A stretch of 64,000 nt of DNA from Doris montereyensis (GCA_037039925.1 JAXRKP010000579.1:127501-191500), one strand, 5' to 3'. Positions 11,161 through 25,060 are shown, numbered from the stretch's first letter. Notes: generated by a model from the sequence alone, not told the origin. Numbers and translations: made by a program.

Positions 11161-11366
11161 AAAAAAGAAAGGGGTGTGGGATGGGGAGTGACTTTTTTTT
11201 TATGTACACCAATGTACCTGTGAGGTCCTCCGATTGCGATAGAATTGAGTAGCCGCCAGTAGTCTAACTCTAACTGGTCTCAAGCCAATTGAGGCAATGA
11301 AATCGGCGATATGGTTGCCGTTTTCAGGATTCTCTGAGATCAGAGCTTAAACCACCCATGTCCCGA

Positions 11367-11640
11367 GGAGGAGGAGGAGGAGGAGGAGGAGGAGGAGGAG
11401 GAGGAGGAGGAGGAGAGGAGGAGGAGGAGAGGAGGAGGAGGAGGGGGAGGAGGAGGAGGAGGAGGAGGAGGAGGAGGAGGAGGAGGAGAGGAGGAGGAGG
11501 AGGAGGAGGAGGAGGAGGAGGAGGAGAAGAAGAAGAAGAAGAAGAAGAAGAAGAAGAAGGAGAGAAAAGAAGAAGAAGAAGAAAGAAGAAGGAGGAGGAG
11601 AGGAAGAAGAAAGAAGAAGAAAAAGACGAAGAAGAAGAAT
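11367..11640. repeat. Polypurine (GGA)n/(GAA)n tract
   Basis: About 270 bp of nearly pure purine on the plus strand, shifting from GGA to AGA/GAA triplets. It yields low-complexity ORFs on both strands (Gly/Glu/Arg or Ser/Pro/Leu), which are rejected as genes. Mirror-symmetric polypurine DNA can form triplexes. Confidence 0.95.
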
Positions 11641-11689
11641 ATAGTCCGTTTTGCAAATTTGAAGACAAAACAAAAAGGGTGTAGAATTA

Positions 11690-12580
11690 TCGATTGACAG
11701 CTAGGTGAGTTTATTCAAATGACCATCAAAATACGTCATGTCCCATACACTGGATAACACAATAAAGACGGAACTCTCCGTTTTCCCGATAACTTGAAAG
11801 AAATTGCGTCAATTTGCAAAATAATTGGCAGAAACATACCTGACGAAATTCGTCTTTCTTGGTGTAGTGGCTAATTTCTCGTCATATAAATATACAACTG
11901 CATACCGATTTGCTCAAAACTGTACTAGAGCTCTGAAGTTTGCAGTTTGCATGTCTGAGATCTCAGCACTTTTCAATCTATAAGGGATTTTCAAAAAGTT
12001 AAGCTTTGAATTTGAAACTACATAGTTTGGGGCAAGTGAAGAGTGAGGGTTCCGTTTGAATCTATTTTATCAATGCACAGAATTCTCTTTAAAAAAAATA
12101 TATAGAAACAGTCATGTTAAGTTGGTTGGGTTTAAAAACAGTTGGGAAATTTAAGTCTAGTGAAAAGTATGTGAGCTTAACACTGCAGCTGTCGACTAGA
12201 ACCAATGAGTAGAGTTAATTAAGTACATACAGTACAGTCCTCTAGTCTAAGTATGCTATCTAGAATTGTGAGAAATACTTCACGGGAATTTTTAAGGAAC
12301 AAAGCGGACAATTTTTGTAATCATGATACGTTGTTTGTATCACAATGGGGCGTTAGAAAAGAAGTGAAATGATGATTTTTTTTATGATGGTTTACTCGTT
12401 TTTGTTGTTGTTGTGTTGAGTTGTTGTTTTGTGTTTTGTTTTCTCTTTTTGTTTGTGGGTATTCCCCTTAAATTTCAATTACGTTTTAATTTTCCAGGTA
12501 AAGTTGTCTTGAACTTCAAAAGTTACCGTCTTTTTCTCTCTTCATGATTACGTCCTCCGCCAATATTGTGGTTCATGTAG
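11690..12580. other. Unassigned spacer
   Basis: No exon, RNA gene or dispersed repeat was recognised on either strand; AT-rich with T/G-rich runs near 12400. Confidence 0.5.
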
Positions 12581-12581
12581 T

Positions 12582-12582
12582 T

Positions 12583-12662
<80 letters not shown>
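12582..12662. repeat. (TAG)n microsatellite
   Basis: About 80 bp of pure GTA/TAG triplets, followed at about 12688-12703 by a short (AAC)n run. Confidence 0.95.
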
Positions 12663-12989
12663 TTGATATAAATGCTCCCTTGAAACAACAACAACAACAA
12701 CAACCCTTATTATTTAATAGAAAGAGCTGTCAATTTCGTTGTTCATTCTCATGTGTGTTGCCTTGCTTTCTATTGCTTGTAATTATATATTTATACAACA
12801 CATATTATATAACATGTTAATGTTAACGTCGTTGTAGTTGTTGTTTCAAGTCTATTTTTGACATTATTGGTGGTTAGTTATGTAAGCAGTTATGTTTATT
12901 ATATTGTACCGCAGTGGACGAAAGGTAAATTGTGTAATCACGATAGTAGGCTTTTAAACGTCACCTCTACGAATTCTACAGACTGCTTG

Positions 12990-13105
12990 AGGGGGGGGGG
13001 GGGGGGGGGCACTCGATAGTTCAGAGGCAAGGTGTCAGCCTCTTAACTCAAAAGTCGTGGGTTCAAGCCTGGCTGGCGGTTGAACAATTGTCTTGATTTT
13101 TTTTC
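12990..13105 (+). mobile_element. SINE family B head preceded by poly-G
   Basis: A run of about 19 G is followed by the SINE B tRNA-like head (CACTCGATAGTTCAGAGGC, AAGGTGTCAGCCTCT, GGGTTCAAGCC). The SINE body is missing: after a poly-T stretch the sequence passes into the 39-bp array that starts near 13137. Confidence 0.75.
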
Positions 13106-13136
13106 CAAGTAAAATCTACGGTGAGATGTGCAAAGA

Positions 13137-14425
13137 GTGTGCATCACTGTGCAAACACAAGGTGATGACATTGACATTGACATCACTGTGCAAACACAAG
13201 GTGATGACATTGACATTGACATCACTGTGCAAACACAAGGTGATGACATTGACATTGACATCACTGTGCAAACACAAGGTGATGACATTGACATTGACAT
13301 CACTGTGCAAACACAAGGTGATGACATTGACATTGACATCACTGTACAAACACAAGGTGATGACATTGACATTGACATCACTATACAAACACAAGGTGAT
13401 GACATTGACATTGACATCACTGTACAAACACAAGGTGATGACATTGACATTGACATCACTGTACAAACCAAGGTGACGACATGACATCATTGACATCATT
13501 GTACAAACACAAGGTGATGACATTGACATCATTGACATCATTGTACAAACAACACAAAGTGACGAACATTGACATTGACATTGACATCATTGTACAAACA
13601 CAAAGTGACGACATTGACATCATTGACAAACACAAGGTGACGACATCACATGTACAAACACAAAGTGACGACATTGACATTGTCATGTACAAACACAAGG
13701 TGTGACGACATCACTGTACAAACACAAAGTGACGACATTGATGTTGACATTGACATCACTGTACAAACACAAAGTGACGACATTGACGTTGACATCGACA
13801 TCACTGTACAAACACAAAGTGGACGACATTGACGTTGACATCGACATCACTGTACAAACACAAAGTGACGACATTGACGTTGACATCGACATCACTGTAC
13901 AAACACAAGGTGGCGACATTGAACATCGACATCACTGACGACATTGACGTTGACATCACATCACTGTACAAACACAAAGTGACGACATTGACGTTGACAT
14001 CGACATCACTGTACAAACACAAAGTGACGACATTGACGTTGACATCGACATCACTGTACAAACACAAAGTGACGACATTGACGTTGACATCGACATCACT
14101 GTACAAACACAAAGTGAGCGTCATTGACATTGACATCGACATCACTGTACAAACTCAAAGTGACGACATTAACGTTGACATCGACATCACTGTACAAACA
14201 CAAAGTGACGACATTGACGTTGACATCGACATCACTGTACAAACACAAAGTGATCGACATTGACATTGACATCGACATCACTGTACAAACACAAAGTGAT
14301 GACATTGACATTGACATCGACATCACTGTACAAACACAAAGTGACGACATTGACAAACACAAAGTGATAACATTGACATTGACATCGATATCACTGTACA
14401 AACACAAAGTGACGACATTGACGTT
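13137..14425. repeat. 39/45-bp minisatellite with two subfamilies
   Basis: The first eight units have a 39-bp period (CAAGGTGATGACATTGACAT-type). After a scrambled zone (about 13470-13720) the units become mainly 45 bp, with an extra GACATC block, CAAAGTGACGACATTGACGT text and CpG-containing positions. Both periods are multiples of three, producing long overlapping frames on both strands that are not genes. Confidence 0.95.
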
Positions 14426-14496
14426 CACGGTTTACGCCTACATTACTACATGTGCCAAGGGGTTTTCCCAATCTGGACTGTTGATTGATTCTCTCT

Positions 14497-14512
14497 GTGT
14501 GTGTGTGTGTGT

Positions 14513-14601
<89 letters not shown>

Positions 14602-14775
14602 TCTTCCCTCGTCTTTCTCTCTTAGTATTAATATTACTGTAATTATTAATATTTTTATTATTATCATTATCATCATTATAGTAGTAGTAGTAGTAGTAGT
14701 AGTAGGAGTAGTAGTAGTAGTAATAGTAGTAGCAGTAGCAGTAGTAGTAGTAGAAGTACCAGTAGTAGTACAAAT
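14497..14775. repeat. Compound (TG)n(TC)n ... (TAG)n microsatellites
   Basis: (TG)n at about 14497-14515 runs straight into (TC)n to about 14600. After about 80 bp of ATT-rich sequence an impure (GTA)n tract runs from about 14680 to 14775. Confidence 0.95.
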
Positions 14776-14779
14776 GTAG

Positions 14780-15414
14780 TAGCTGTAGTAGTAAACTTAT
14801 AACAGCTGATGATAAAATATTTGATGATTTCTTTATGTATTGACTGTGATCTTGTTAAAAACTCTGTCAAGGTAAATATTTACTTATCATAACGGGGTAT
14901 AAATTATGTGAATCGCATTTATCTTTCTTTGTTTTCTTTTCGTCTTCCTTTCTATTTCTATACCTAAGATACCACCCCCACCCCCGCCAGTGTTGGATCA
15001 TATTCTTTTTTCTTTTTTTCTTTGTTTGCCTTCTTCCTTTTCTTTTTCTTCTTTGCTTCCCCATGATGTCTTTCTTGCTGTTGTGAAGGACTGTATGACT
15101 CACGGTGGGAGTGGGTGGTTGGTGGGGGCTGCTAATTGGTGGTAGAACTGGTAGGTCCTACTCCTTTTTATCATTTCACTCTTTCACTTATCTTTCATCT
15201 CAGCGGTTTCCTCCCCTTAATTCACCCGAGGAGGTCAAACGCATATTACAATGGATGGGATAAATTATGCAATGTGCTATGTGCCTGTGATTTACACCTA
15301 CTTTTCTCTTCACATCGCAGATCTGCTTTCTTGGGGAGCTGGGACTGAATCTCTTGGCAGATCGTTGAACACTGATGGACAATAAAGTTTATTTATTTAT
15401 TATTGTTATTTAAA

Positions 15415-15415
<1 letters not shown>
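14780..15415 (+). repeat. Spacer with dispersed repeat R2, longest copy
   Basis: About 15105-15225 repeats the R2 words (GGTTGGTGGGGGCTGCT, GGTAGGTCCTACTCC, CTCTTTCACTTATCTTTC, GGTTTCCTCC). The copy seems to continue to a retroposon-like 3' end (GACAATAAAGTTTATTTATT) at about 15380-15400, just before an (ATT)n tract. The short ORFs on either strand here have no domain. Confidence 0.5.
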
Positions 15416-15417
<2 letters not shown>

Positions 15418-15512
<95 letters not shown>

Positions 15513-15535
15513 TATTTATTACTATTATTTATTAA
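15418..15535. repeat. (ATT)n microsatellite
   Basis: TTA/ATT triplets with a short ATC-interrupted block. They directly follow the R2 end, consistent with a retroposon tail. Confidence 0.9.
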
Positions 15536-15539
15536 TATT

Positions 15540-16320
15540 AGTATTGCAATGAAAGTCATCTTCTGTTCTAAGGCAATGGCACTATTACATCACATCTGAT
15601 TTCTAAATGTTGATATGATAAAAAACATAATAATATTATAACAGACAATGCTGTCATGGGTCAAAAGGTGTTAAATGTTAAATGCATCATAAACTAAAGG
15701 GGGGAAAAATACAAAGATAGAAAAAAAGAATTCATGCTGTAAATTGTTCAAACTCATCTTTCTAGGGCTACCTGTTGTTTTTTAATACATGTATTTGTAT
15801 TTATATTTAATACATGTATTTGTATTTATATTTAATACATGTATTTGTATTTGTATTGAAGGGTGGTTGATTGACTTTTGTAGTGTCATCAATATCTAGC
15901 TGCTTATCAGATGAAAGACTTCGAATTTGTCACAAGTTTCAATGCTCAGGCCTGTGTTTTTTTTACAAGTAATGTGATTTTATTTATATATATATATTTT
16001 GTGTTATACTTATATGTATGTATATATATATAAGTGTATTAGGAGTGTAATGCAGTATTTCAGTGTGTGAGAGAAGTGCGTTTGCATGTGTGTAGTGTGG
16101 TTATTAATATTATAGTTTATTCTAACTAAATGCTTTCAAAATAAAATAAGAAAAATCTTGTGAAAGTAAATACAATGTGTCTTTTTGTTGTTGTTATAAA
16201 TCTCTTTCTTCATCCATGTCCGTTCATGAGTAACAATGTGTTGAAAACGGTTTCATTAAACTTGAGCTGCAAATATACCCATATAAACATGTATATATAT
16301 ATATATCTATTTGTATAAAA
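15540..16320. other. AT-rich spacer with short tandem triplication
   Basis: A 28-bp unit containing ATACATGTATTTGTATTTAT occurs three times at about 15784-15858, and (TA)n patches occur near 15990-16030. No gene seen. Confidence 0.6.
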
Positions 16321-16324
16321 GTGT

Positions 16325-16693
16325 ACATCTTTAACTTTGAGACCGCTCAAAACTCAGAAACCACTGCACCCACAGCCTCCATATTTCGCATGTAGATTTA
16401 AAATTGCCTGCTTTAGGTTCTTAAGCGAATACGCTCTTGGATCAAATCAGTATTTGAATTGATTGGGAAAAAACATTGTTTTGCTTGCGATCCACAAAAC
16501 TTTTTTGTTACTGCTAATACTAGATCTAATTTCTCTATTTCCGTTCATTACAATATAATGCCCGCGTAACTTCAGTATCGAGTACTAATTTGATCTAACA
16601 TTCATACTTGATATCACCCGTAGCCGATACAAAGGTTTCTGAGGTAACCACAGTCAAAGTTTGAGAGACCCAGCTTTACAATAAAGAGAAATC
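16325..16693. repeat. Dispersed repeat R1, copy 2
   Basis: Aligns end to end with 8686-9085 (CATCTTTAACTTTGA start, CAATAAAGAGAAATC end) with scattered substitutions and small indels. Non-coding. Confidence 0.8.
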
Positions 16694-16695
16694 GT

Positions 16696-16949
16696 AATCT
16701 ATTCAATTCAATTCAAAAATACTTTTAATTATCCCTGAATGGCAATTGTTCATATCCACACAATGAAATTTAAAATAATAAAATCTAATTGACTAAAATC
16801 ACTTTTCACATACACGGATAAAAGAAGTTTAAAATTTAAAAAAATAAATAAGGATAACAATTAAAAAATGACAATGTGCATGCCACACAGCCCGGATGCA
16901 ATATTGTATTCACATGTGTATAAGAGTAAGAGGTACAAATTGTAATGTC

Positions 16950-16987
<38 letters not shown>

Positions 16988-17028
16988 GAGAGAGACGGAG
17001 ACGGACAGAGAGAGAGAGAGAGACAGAG

Positions 17029-17066
<38 letters not shown>

Positions 17067-17440
17067 AGAAGAAAATAATATTGAACCACTACTAGAGAAA
17101 CACGTGCTTAAATGTCTATGCAGAGTTATCATTTCTCTTGAATTTATTCATTAATCTGATGGCAAATAGAACGAAGGAGAAACGGTGTCTATTTGTTCTG
17201 CTCAATGGGTATCGATACCGCCTTCCTGATTTCAAGCTTTCAAATTTACAAAATAGTGCATGATCTTTGTCATCCAAGATTACAGATGCCTTCATCATTG
17301 TTTGCTAGTCACAAAATGAACCTAGACCCCAAACACAAATCGACAACCTTACGAAGTTTATTTCTGTTCTTACACGATGCCTTCCGGTACCAGCGAACAA
17401 TGGAGAACGACAATACTTTTTCAATAAAAGATTTATAAAA
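16696..17440 (-). mobile_element. LINE ORF2 C-terminus and 3' end, interrupted by a microsatellite
   Basis: Minus-strand codons at about 17298-17116 read ...SGRRYRYPLSRTNRHRFSF then AIRLMN. This RT-distal motif (GRRYR-x-P-x2-RTNR-x2-SF-x2-AI-x2-LN) is found at the C-terminus of many non-LTR retrotransposons. Downstream on that strand the copy ends at about 16696 with AGTATTTTTGAATTGAATTG, a retroposon-type tail. A (GA)n/(GACA)n tract lies inside the 3' UTR at 16950-17062. Confidence 0.75.
16950..17062. repeat. (GA)n/(GACA)n/(GACG) compound microsatellite
   Basis: An alternating GA and GACA/GACG tract lying within the LINE 3' region. Confidence 0.95.
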
Positions 17441-17539
17441 TAGTACTAAGATGTTCTTATAAACAGAGAAGGAACTGATTTTTCAAGAAAATACACCCGA
17501 TGTTGGGCATTCATGCAAATCTTAACATTATTTACAGGC

Positions 17540-18466
17540 TTGCTTGTATATATATCATGATCAACCTATCAATTATTATCAACCTACCAATCATCAACCT
17601 ATCAATTATGATCAACCTATCAATCAATCAACCTATCAATCATTATCAAGCTATCAATCATTATCAACCTATCAATCATGATCAACCTATTAATTATTAT
17701 CAACCTATCAATCAGGATCAACCTATCAATTATTATCAACCTATCAATCATGATCAACCTATCAATCATCATCAACCTATCAATCATCAACCTATCAATC
17801 ATTATCAACCTATCAATCATTATCAACCTATCAATCATTATCAACCTATCAATCATTATCAACCTATCAATCATGATCAACCTATTAATTATTATCAACC
17901 TATCAATCATTATCAACCTATCAATCATTATCAACCTATCAATCATTATCAACCTATCAATCATCATCAACCTATCAATCATCAACCTATCAATCATTAT
18001 CAACCTATCAATCATTATCAACCTATCAATTATTATCAACCTATCAATCATTATCAACCTATCAATTATCATCAACCTATCAATTATTATCAACCTATCA
18101 ATTATTATCAACCTATCAATCATCATCAACCTATCAATCATTATCAACCTATCAATCATTATCAACCTATCAATCATTATCAACCTATCAATCATTATCA
18201 ACCTATCAATTATTATCAACCTATCAATTATTATCAACCTATCAATTATCATCAACCTATCAATTATTATCAACCTATCAATCATCAACCTATCAATTAT
18301 TATCAACCTATCAATCATTATCAACCTATCAATCATTATCAACCTATCAATCATTATCAACCTATCAATCATCAACCTATCAATCATTATCAACCTATCA
18401 ATCATTATCAACCTATCAATTATTATCAACCTATCAATCATTATCAACCTATCAATCATTATCATA
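17540..18466. repeat. 18-bp minisatellite, about 900 bp
   Basis: The unit CAACCTATCAATCATTAT repeats about 50 times with 12-bp deletions (CAACCTATCAAT joined to CAT) and AATTATTAT or AATCATGAT variants. All spacings are multiples of three, so three frames stay open for 280-330 codons (NHYQPI, INLSII and IDRLIM repeats). They arise from the repeat and are not called as genes. Confidence 0.95.
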
Positions 18467-18547
18467 CTAATTTTAATGGCAAGTAAAGTCGTTCATTTAA
18501 TCATGACTGGCTTTTCAACTAGAGCTCCATTAACTAAAGATGGATTT

Positions 18548-18850
18548 ATAGTCTGTATCCCCGCACAAGTGCAGGCTCACTAACTACATCATTTACCCCC
18601 CTCCCCCTCCCTCCCTCCCATTTCATCTCTTTCTCAACTCCCGAAAGGAGGCAGTACATAAACTTGTTTCATAACACTCTGCCAAGTTTTTCTCTACCTA
18701 TAGCTCCGCATTCACAAGTGGGAAAGCATGAAATACCTCTCCTAGAAGACTACAACGTTGTAAAGAGAAAATCACCTGTGCCGGCCGCCGAGCTTGAGCC
18801 AGTGTCGTGATTACCAGCTCATACCACTACAGTTCAGCTATTCATAAACT
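18548..18850 (-). mobile_element. SINE family C, with tRNA-like head
   Basis: Inverted copy. It opens with the 3' words GTATCCCCGCACAAGTGCAG and GGCTCACTAACTACATCATT, and near its right end keeps the reverse-complement head with GCCAGTGTCGTGATTACCAG. Poly-C-rich sequence at about 18595-18620 interrupts the body. Confidence 0.7.
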
Positions 18851-18869
18851 ATGAGAACAAGTACGGGCG

Positions 18870-20095
18870 CACTTCATTTCAGCGTACAGGTAGCTTCATT
18901 TTCTCAGCGCCACTCTCTAGTCTAAGTCTATTGTTTTGCAAAGAGAGGATTACCTCGCGTACAGGTAGCTTCATTTTGGGCGCCACTCTGTAGTCATTGT
19001 TCAGCAAGGAGAGGATTACCTCGCGTACAGGTAGCTTCATTTCAGCGCCACTCTCTAGTCTAAGTCTATTGTTCTGCAAGGAGAGGATTACCTCGCGTAC
19101 AGGTAGCTTCATTTCAGCGCCACTCTGTAGTCATTGTTCAGCAAGGAGAGGATTACCTCGTCGCGTACAGGTAGCTTCATTTCAGCGCCACTCTCTAGTC
19201 CTAACTCTATTGCTCTGCAAGGAGAGGATTACCTCGCGTGAGGTAGCTTCATTTCAGCGCCACTCTGTAGTCATTGTTCTGCAAAGAAGAGGATTACCTC
19301 GTGTACAGGTAGCTTCATCTCAGCGCCACTCTGTAGTCATTGTTCAGCAAGGAGAGGATTACCTCGCGTACAGGTAGCTTCATTTCAGCGCCACTCTGTA
19401 GTCTAAGTCTATTGTTCTGCAAGGAGGAGGGATTACCTCGCGTACAGGTAGCTTCATTTCAGCGCCACTCTGTTGTCTAAGTCTATTGTTCTGCAAAGAG
19501 AGGATTACCTCGCGTACAGGTAGCTTCATTTCAGCGCCACTCTGTAGTCATTGTTCAGCAAGGAGAGGATTACCTCGTCGCGTACAGGTAGCTTCATTTC
19601 AGCGCCACTCTCTAGTCTAACTCTATTGCTCTGCAAGGAGGATTACCTCGCGTAGAGGTAGCTTCATTTCAGCGCCACTCTGTAGTCATTGTTCTGCAAA
19701 GAGGATTACCTCGTGTACAGGTAGCTTCATGTCAGCGCCACTCTGTAGTCATTGTTCAGCAAGGAGAGCATTACCTCGCGTACAGGTAGCTTCATTTCAG
19801 CGCCACTCTCTAGTCTAACTCTATTGCTCTGCAAGGATTACCTCGCGTACAGGTAGCTTCATTTCAGCGCCACTCTGTAGTCTAAGTCTATTGTTCTGCA
19901 AAGAGAGGATTACCTCGTCGCGTACAGGTAGCTTCATTTCAGCGCCACTCTGTAGTCTAAGTCTATTGTTCTGCAAAGAGAGATTACCTCGCGTAGAGGT
20001 AGCTTCATTTCAGCGCCACTCTCTAGTCTAAGTCTATTGTTCTGCAAAGAAAGGATTACCTCGCGTATAGGTAGCTTCATTTCAGCGCCACTCAC
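18870..20095. repeat. ~72-bp minisatellite with short/long unit alternation
   Basis: The core GTACAGGTAGCTTCATTTCA, GCGCCACTCTGTAGTC, GAGAGGATTACCTCGC recurs about 18 times. Long units carry TAAGTCTATTGTTCTGCAAA between blocks. Short units have CATTGTTCAGCAAG instead. Runs of short-long pairs suggest higher-order amplification. ORFs at 18879-19377 are repeat artefacts. Confidence 0.9.
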
Positions 20096-20163
20096 TTCAT
20101 TGTGGCGGTATCGATACTCTGACCAAAAAACTCACTTGCCCCCAAGGGAGCACGATTCACGAT

Positions 20164-20247
<84 letters not shown>
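20164..20247. repeat. (TC)n microsatellite
   Basis: Pure CT dinucleotide of about 84 bp, followed by a diverged flank. Confidence 0.98.
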
Positions 20248-20251
<4 letters not shown>

Positions 20252-20299
20252 CTCTGTTTACATGTAAAATATTATGCGTTTAATGGGCTTTGGGCCGTC

Positions 20300-21775
20300 A
20301 CATTATTGGCCACATTGAAAAAAATGTTGTCAAGACAGCTACCTAAGAAATTAAAAGCCGTTCTGGTGAGCAATGAAGAACATACGAAAGACCAAAGCAT
20401 GCCCAATACGACAAATTAAGAACACCAACGAAGAAATAAGGAAGGAAGACAGTGAAATTTGAAATCATGAAACATGAAAAACATATTTTCCAGCAATTTC
20501 ATACCCCCCCCCCCCCCCCCACCCCTTCTCCCAGAACATATATGAAACAAAAGTACAAATCAACTGGTAATAAGTAATCCAAATAAGACAGCTGAAAATG
20601 TAGATATCTTAATGGAAGAAATCCAAACAGCTGTACGAAAAAGTTAAACTAGGAAAGGCCCCTAGAGAGCAGATCAAATTTATCCTGAAATTATTAAAAA
20701 CCAAGGGAGAGAGGTAAACAAACTACTGCATGCAATATGTCAGTAAGCATGGAAGTCAAAACAGGTGCCAGATGACTAGAAAAAGGGAATGATTGTCCAA
20801 TACACAAGAAAGGATCAAAGCCGTTCTGGTGCTCAGACTATAGAGGATATCACTGCTGAGCGTACCAGAAATGTATAATATGCACCAGGAATCTAGAAAT
20901 GGGACTGAAGAAAAGAATACACAAAGATCAGATTTAAGAACATCAGAGCGTATTCATGTCAGGAAGAAGTGTACAAGACCATAATATATTTACGATATAA
21001 GACAAATAAGAGAAATAAAAAATTTCTCGAAATAAGACTTACTCCTCTATTTTATTGACTTAGAAAAGACATTTGACACCAGGGGGGGATTAACTATGAT
21101 ATTCTTTAATAGATTATAATGTAGAAGAAAATTTAATAGAAACTATTAAAAGTAAAAGCATTTACAATAAACTGACATGTGTGGCGAAAGTAGCTTGAAA
21201 CTGATCTGAAGAATATGATGTAGGTATAGGGTAAAATAGGGTTGTATTCTAAACCTCTTTTCTTTATCAAATTTATGAAATCAGTTGCAAAGGTATCGAA
21301 ATATCATTAAAAATGAAAAAAAATCTGAAATTAAATCAGTAAATGAATCAATGCTTACATTTGCTGATGATTGAGATATTTGGAAAATCAAAGTAATCTT
21401 CTATCAATAATATACTGCATAAAAGCATGAAAAATAAATGAAAAGAAAACAAAAACAATGCAGGTTAGAACTGAAAACCAGATGACAAAAAAAAAAGAAA
21501 ACATAAGTTCAAAACAGGACAGAGAGAAATAAGAACTATTCAACACTACCTACCTCGATAGTGGGAGTAATGATTAACTCAGAGGGAACACTAAGACACT
21601 AAGAGAAGAAATCACCCACAGAATCCGACAATGACAATATATAACCAACCGTCTAGGAAAGCTTTGTTGATAAACAAAATTGTCAATAAAAACCAAAAAT
21701 AACACTAACAGCACAGTTTATTGAGATAAAGAATGAGGCAATCTGAAACATGGAAACAGATAAAGAAAAGACAGA
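20300..21775 (+). mobile_element. Decayed LINE reverse transcriptase, copy 1
   Basis: Plus-strand RT relic. Translation with frame changes shows a WKKGMI...HKKGSK-like block near 20775-20820, an S-x-YRGI-like block near 20845, a LEKTFDT (A-motif-like) block near 21060, and TFADD at about 21358-21373, the catalytic tract of non-LTR RTs. Downstream is an EGTLR...EEITHRI block near 21580-21630. There are many stops and indels, so it is dead. A (C)n tract lies at 20504-20520. The family is probably the same as the fragments at 1-415 and 44245-44480. Confidence 0.75.
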
Positions 21776-21776
21776 A

Positions 21777-23260
<1,484 letters not shown>

Positions 23261-24205
23261 ACTGGAACTGAGACTGAGTATGAGTATCTCTCTTATGTAA
23301 TCGATTATAAACGAACGCCGATAGCGAAGCTGTCTCAAATGTTGGTTTCAGTCATAGTGTAGTTGTAGCAAGAATATTAAACATCAGAAAGTCTTTATTA
23401 AACTTCAAAACCGCACAGTTTTTATTACCATGCAAACTGCACATGTTCCGACTAAACCAATTACGACAAGAGCCTAGAGAAATTTAAGAGTCATGGGGTG
23501 AATACAAGAATCACGGCGAAGGAGGGGAGGGGGTGGGGAGTGATATAGAAAGGAAATACATTCAGAAAAACACGATGTACTCAATAATTTTGGACGAAAC
23601 AAGATATCGTAACTGTTTAGTCAATATGAGGGTCAAACGCTTATCTGGTCTTACCATCTGAGAAAGCAGAGTGTTGAAAGGGGAAGTGTGGCTTGGGGGG
23701 GTGGTTAGCAAAATCATATTTGAAGTACATCGTACTTATATTCTTAAAATGCTGGTATACTATTTCAAAGTTAAAGCTACTACCTGAAACAGGCATACTG
23801 CTTGCATTTGTTCAAAATGTTTTGTCAATCTGGAACTATAAAGGAGGTAGAAGAAGAACAATTTGAGTTAAAAAAGACAATGATGATTACAATCATTATG
23901 ATGTAATAATCGAAAGTATAAAATTGACTTCTCGATACCAAAACATTCTATTTTTAGATAAGGAGTTTCCCCTAAATACTTTTCATTTTCATGGCTACCT
24001 GTCTGAAGTCCGGTGGTTGAGACGTATAATTTATCGAGCCATAATTTATTGTTGTTTTTTAAATCCCATCCTTACATTTTATACGTCTACTTAAACCATT
24101 CCTGGCTACATTAAGAAAATAACCGTCTGTTTATAGGTTTTATTACACAAATATAACACATAATTCAGTCATGTAGATATTTTTAAACTGGGTTCACGTC
24201 GTATA
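23261..24205. other. Unassigned spacer
   Basis: No exon or recognised element; a GATCTA-rich patch at 23190-23245 precedes it. A G-rich stretch lies near 23520-23545. Confidence 0.5.
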
Positions 24206-24515
24206 AGTCATCAGTGACTACTAGATCTACTCTAGATCTCTCTAGATCTAGATCTTGAGCAGCATGGACTGTAGATCGAAAGCTATCTAGATGTAGATTT
24301 AGATGTCTATCACTTTGCATTGCAGAGTCTAGTCTAGCCCAATAGCTCTAATTGTCTTGGGTCTAGCACCCACTAGCTCTAGTAGATCCAGATTGATTGG
24401 TAGGTCTATCTCAATCTTATTCAGAGATCTGGAGATTTTAGTTTTAGTTTAGAAATCTAGATCTAGATTCTAGACCTTAGCTAGATCTAGATCTAGATTT
24501 TATTTGTATATCTAT
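24206..24515. repeat. Cryptic (AGATCT)-rich sequence
   Basis: AGATCT, TCTAGA and CTAGAT words are densely but irregularly repeated, consistent with a decayed hexanucleotide array. It lies at the truncation point of the retrotransposon that follows. Confidence 0.75.
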
Positions 24516-24529
24516 TCTTATATAATCTA

Positions 24530-25060
24530 CTATCTAGATATGCAGCTCTGGATTGTCCTAGTTTTCACCCGAAAGCTCTGGAGGGCCATCGGCTTAGTTA
24601 GGATTCTTGCCACATTTTTGCACACAAATAGAGCAAAATACACTGTTACCATTGTCCTGCTCAGCGTTGCTCCAGAGTTCATCATGCCGAATGGCATCTG
24701 GACAAACTCATTATGCTCTCCAATGGTCACGAACATAATCTTTGGTACATCCTTTTCCCTGACTTTGATCTGTCTGTAACCTTTACTCAGGTTGGTTTTG
24801 GAGAAATAGTTGTCCCCAGCTAAATTTTGAAACACGTCGGAAGGATGGGCTGATGGGTGTGGATCGAATCTGGTGAGCTTGTAAAGTCGACGATAATCAA
24901 CGCATAAATATACAATCCGTTCCATCCTTCTTCTTCACAACCACAAAGGGCAAAACATACAATGACCAACTTTTCCTGATGATTCCAAGGTCTTCCATTG
25001 TTCGCAGTTCAGATTTCAACGCCTGTCACATTGCGTAAGGAACAGGATAGGGATGTTAGC
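24530..25060 (-). pseudogene. Ty3/gypsy retrotransposon reverse transcriptase, truncated
   Basis: Minus-strand RT start. A K-x2-L-x-T-M-E-D-LGIIRKS block near 25000 is followed by FVVVKKKDG, then LCVDYRRL, F(S/T)KTNLSKGYRQI, then MPFGM-x-NSGATLSRTM. This is the first half of a chromovirus/gypsy-type RT. The YVDD catalytic block, RNase H and a 3' LTR are absent: similarity stops near 24650 and the sequence passes into AGATCT repeats. A frame change near 24920 and further stops show that the copy is inactive. Confidence 0.85.

Noticed and set aside
11324..11684. Glycine/glutamate-rich and serine/proline-rich ORFs
   Set aside because: Low-complexity translations of the (GGA)n/(GAA)n tract.
13043..14428. 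Many 80-170 codon ORFs on both strands
   Set aside because: They come from the 39/45-bp minisatellite, whose unit lengths are multiples of three.
17500..18583. Overlapping ORFs of 328, 301 and 281 codons with repeated NHYQPI, INLSII or IDRLIM units
   Set aside because: The 18-bp repeat has a period divisible by three and lacks stops in several frames on both strands. No start context, splice sites or codon bias support translation.
18879..19377. ORFs with KLPVREVILSLQNN and RITSRTGSFISAP repeats
   Set aside because: They derive from the ~72-bp array; indels between units break every frame and there is no supporting context.
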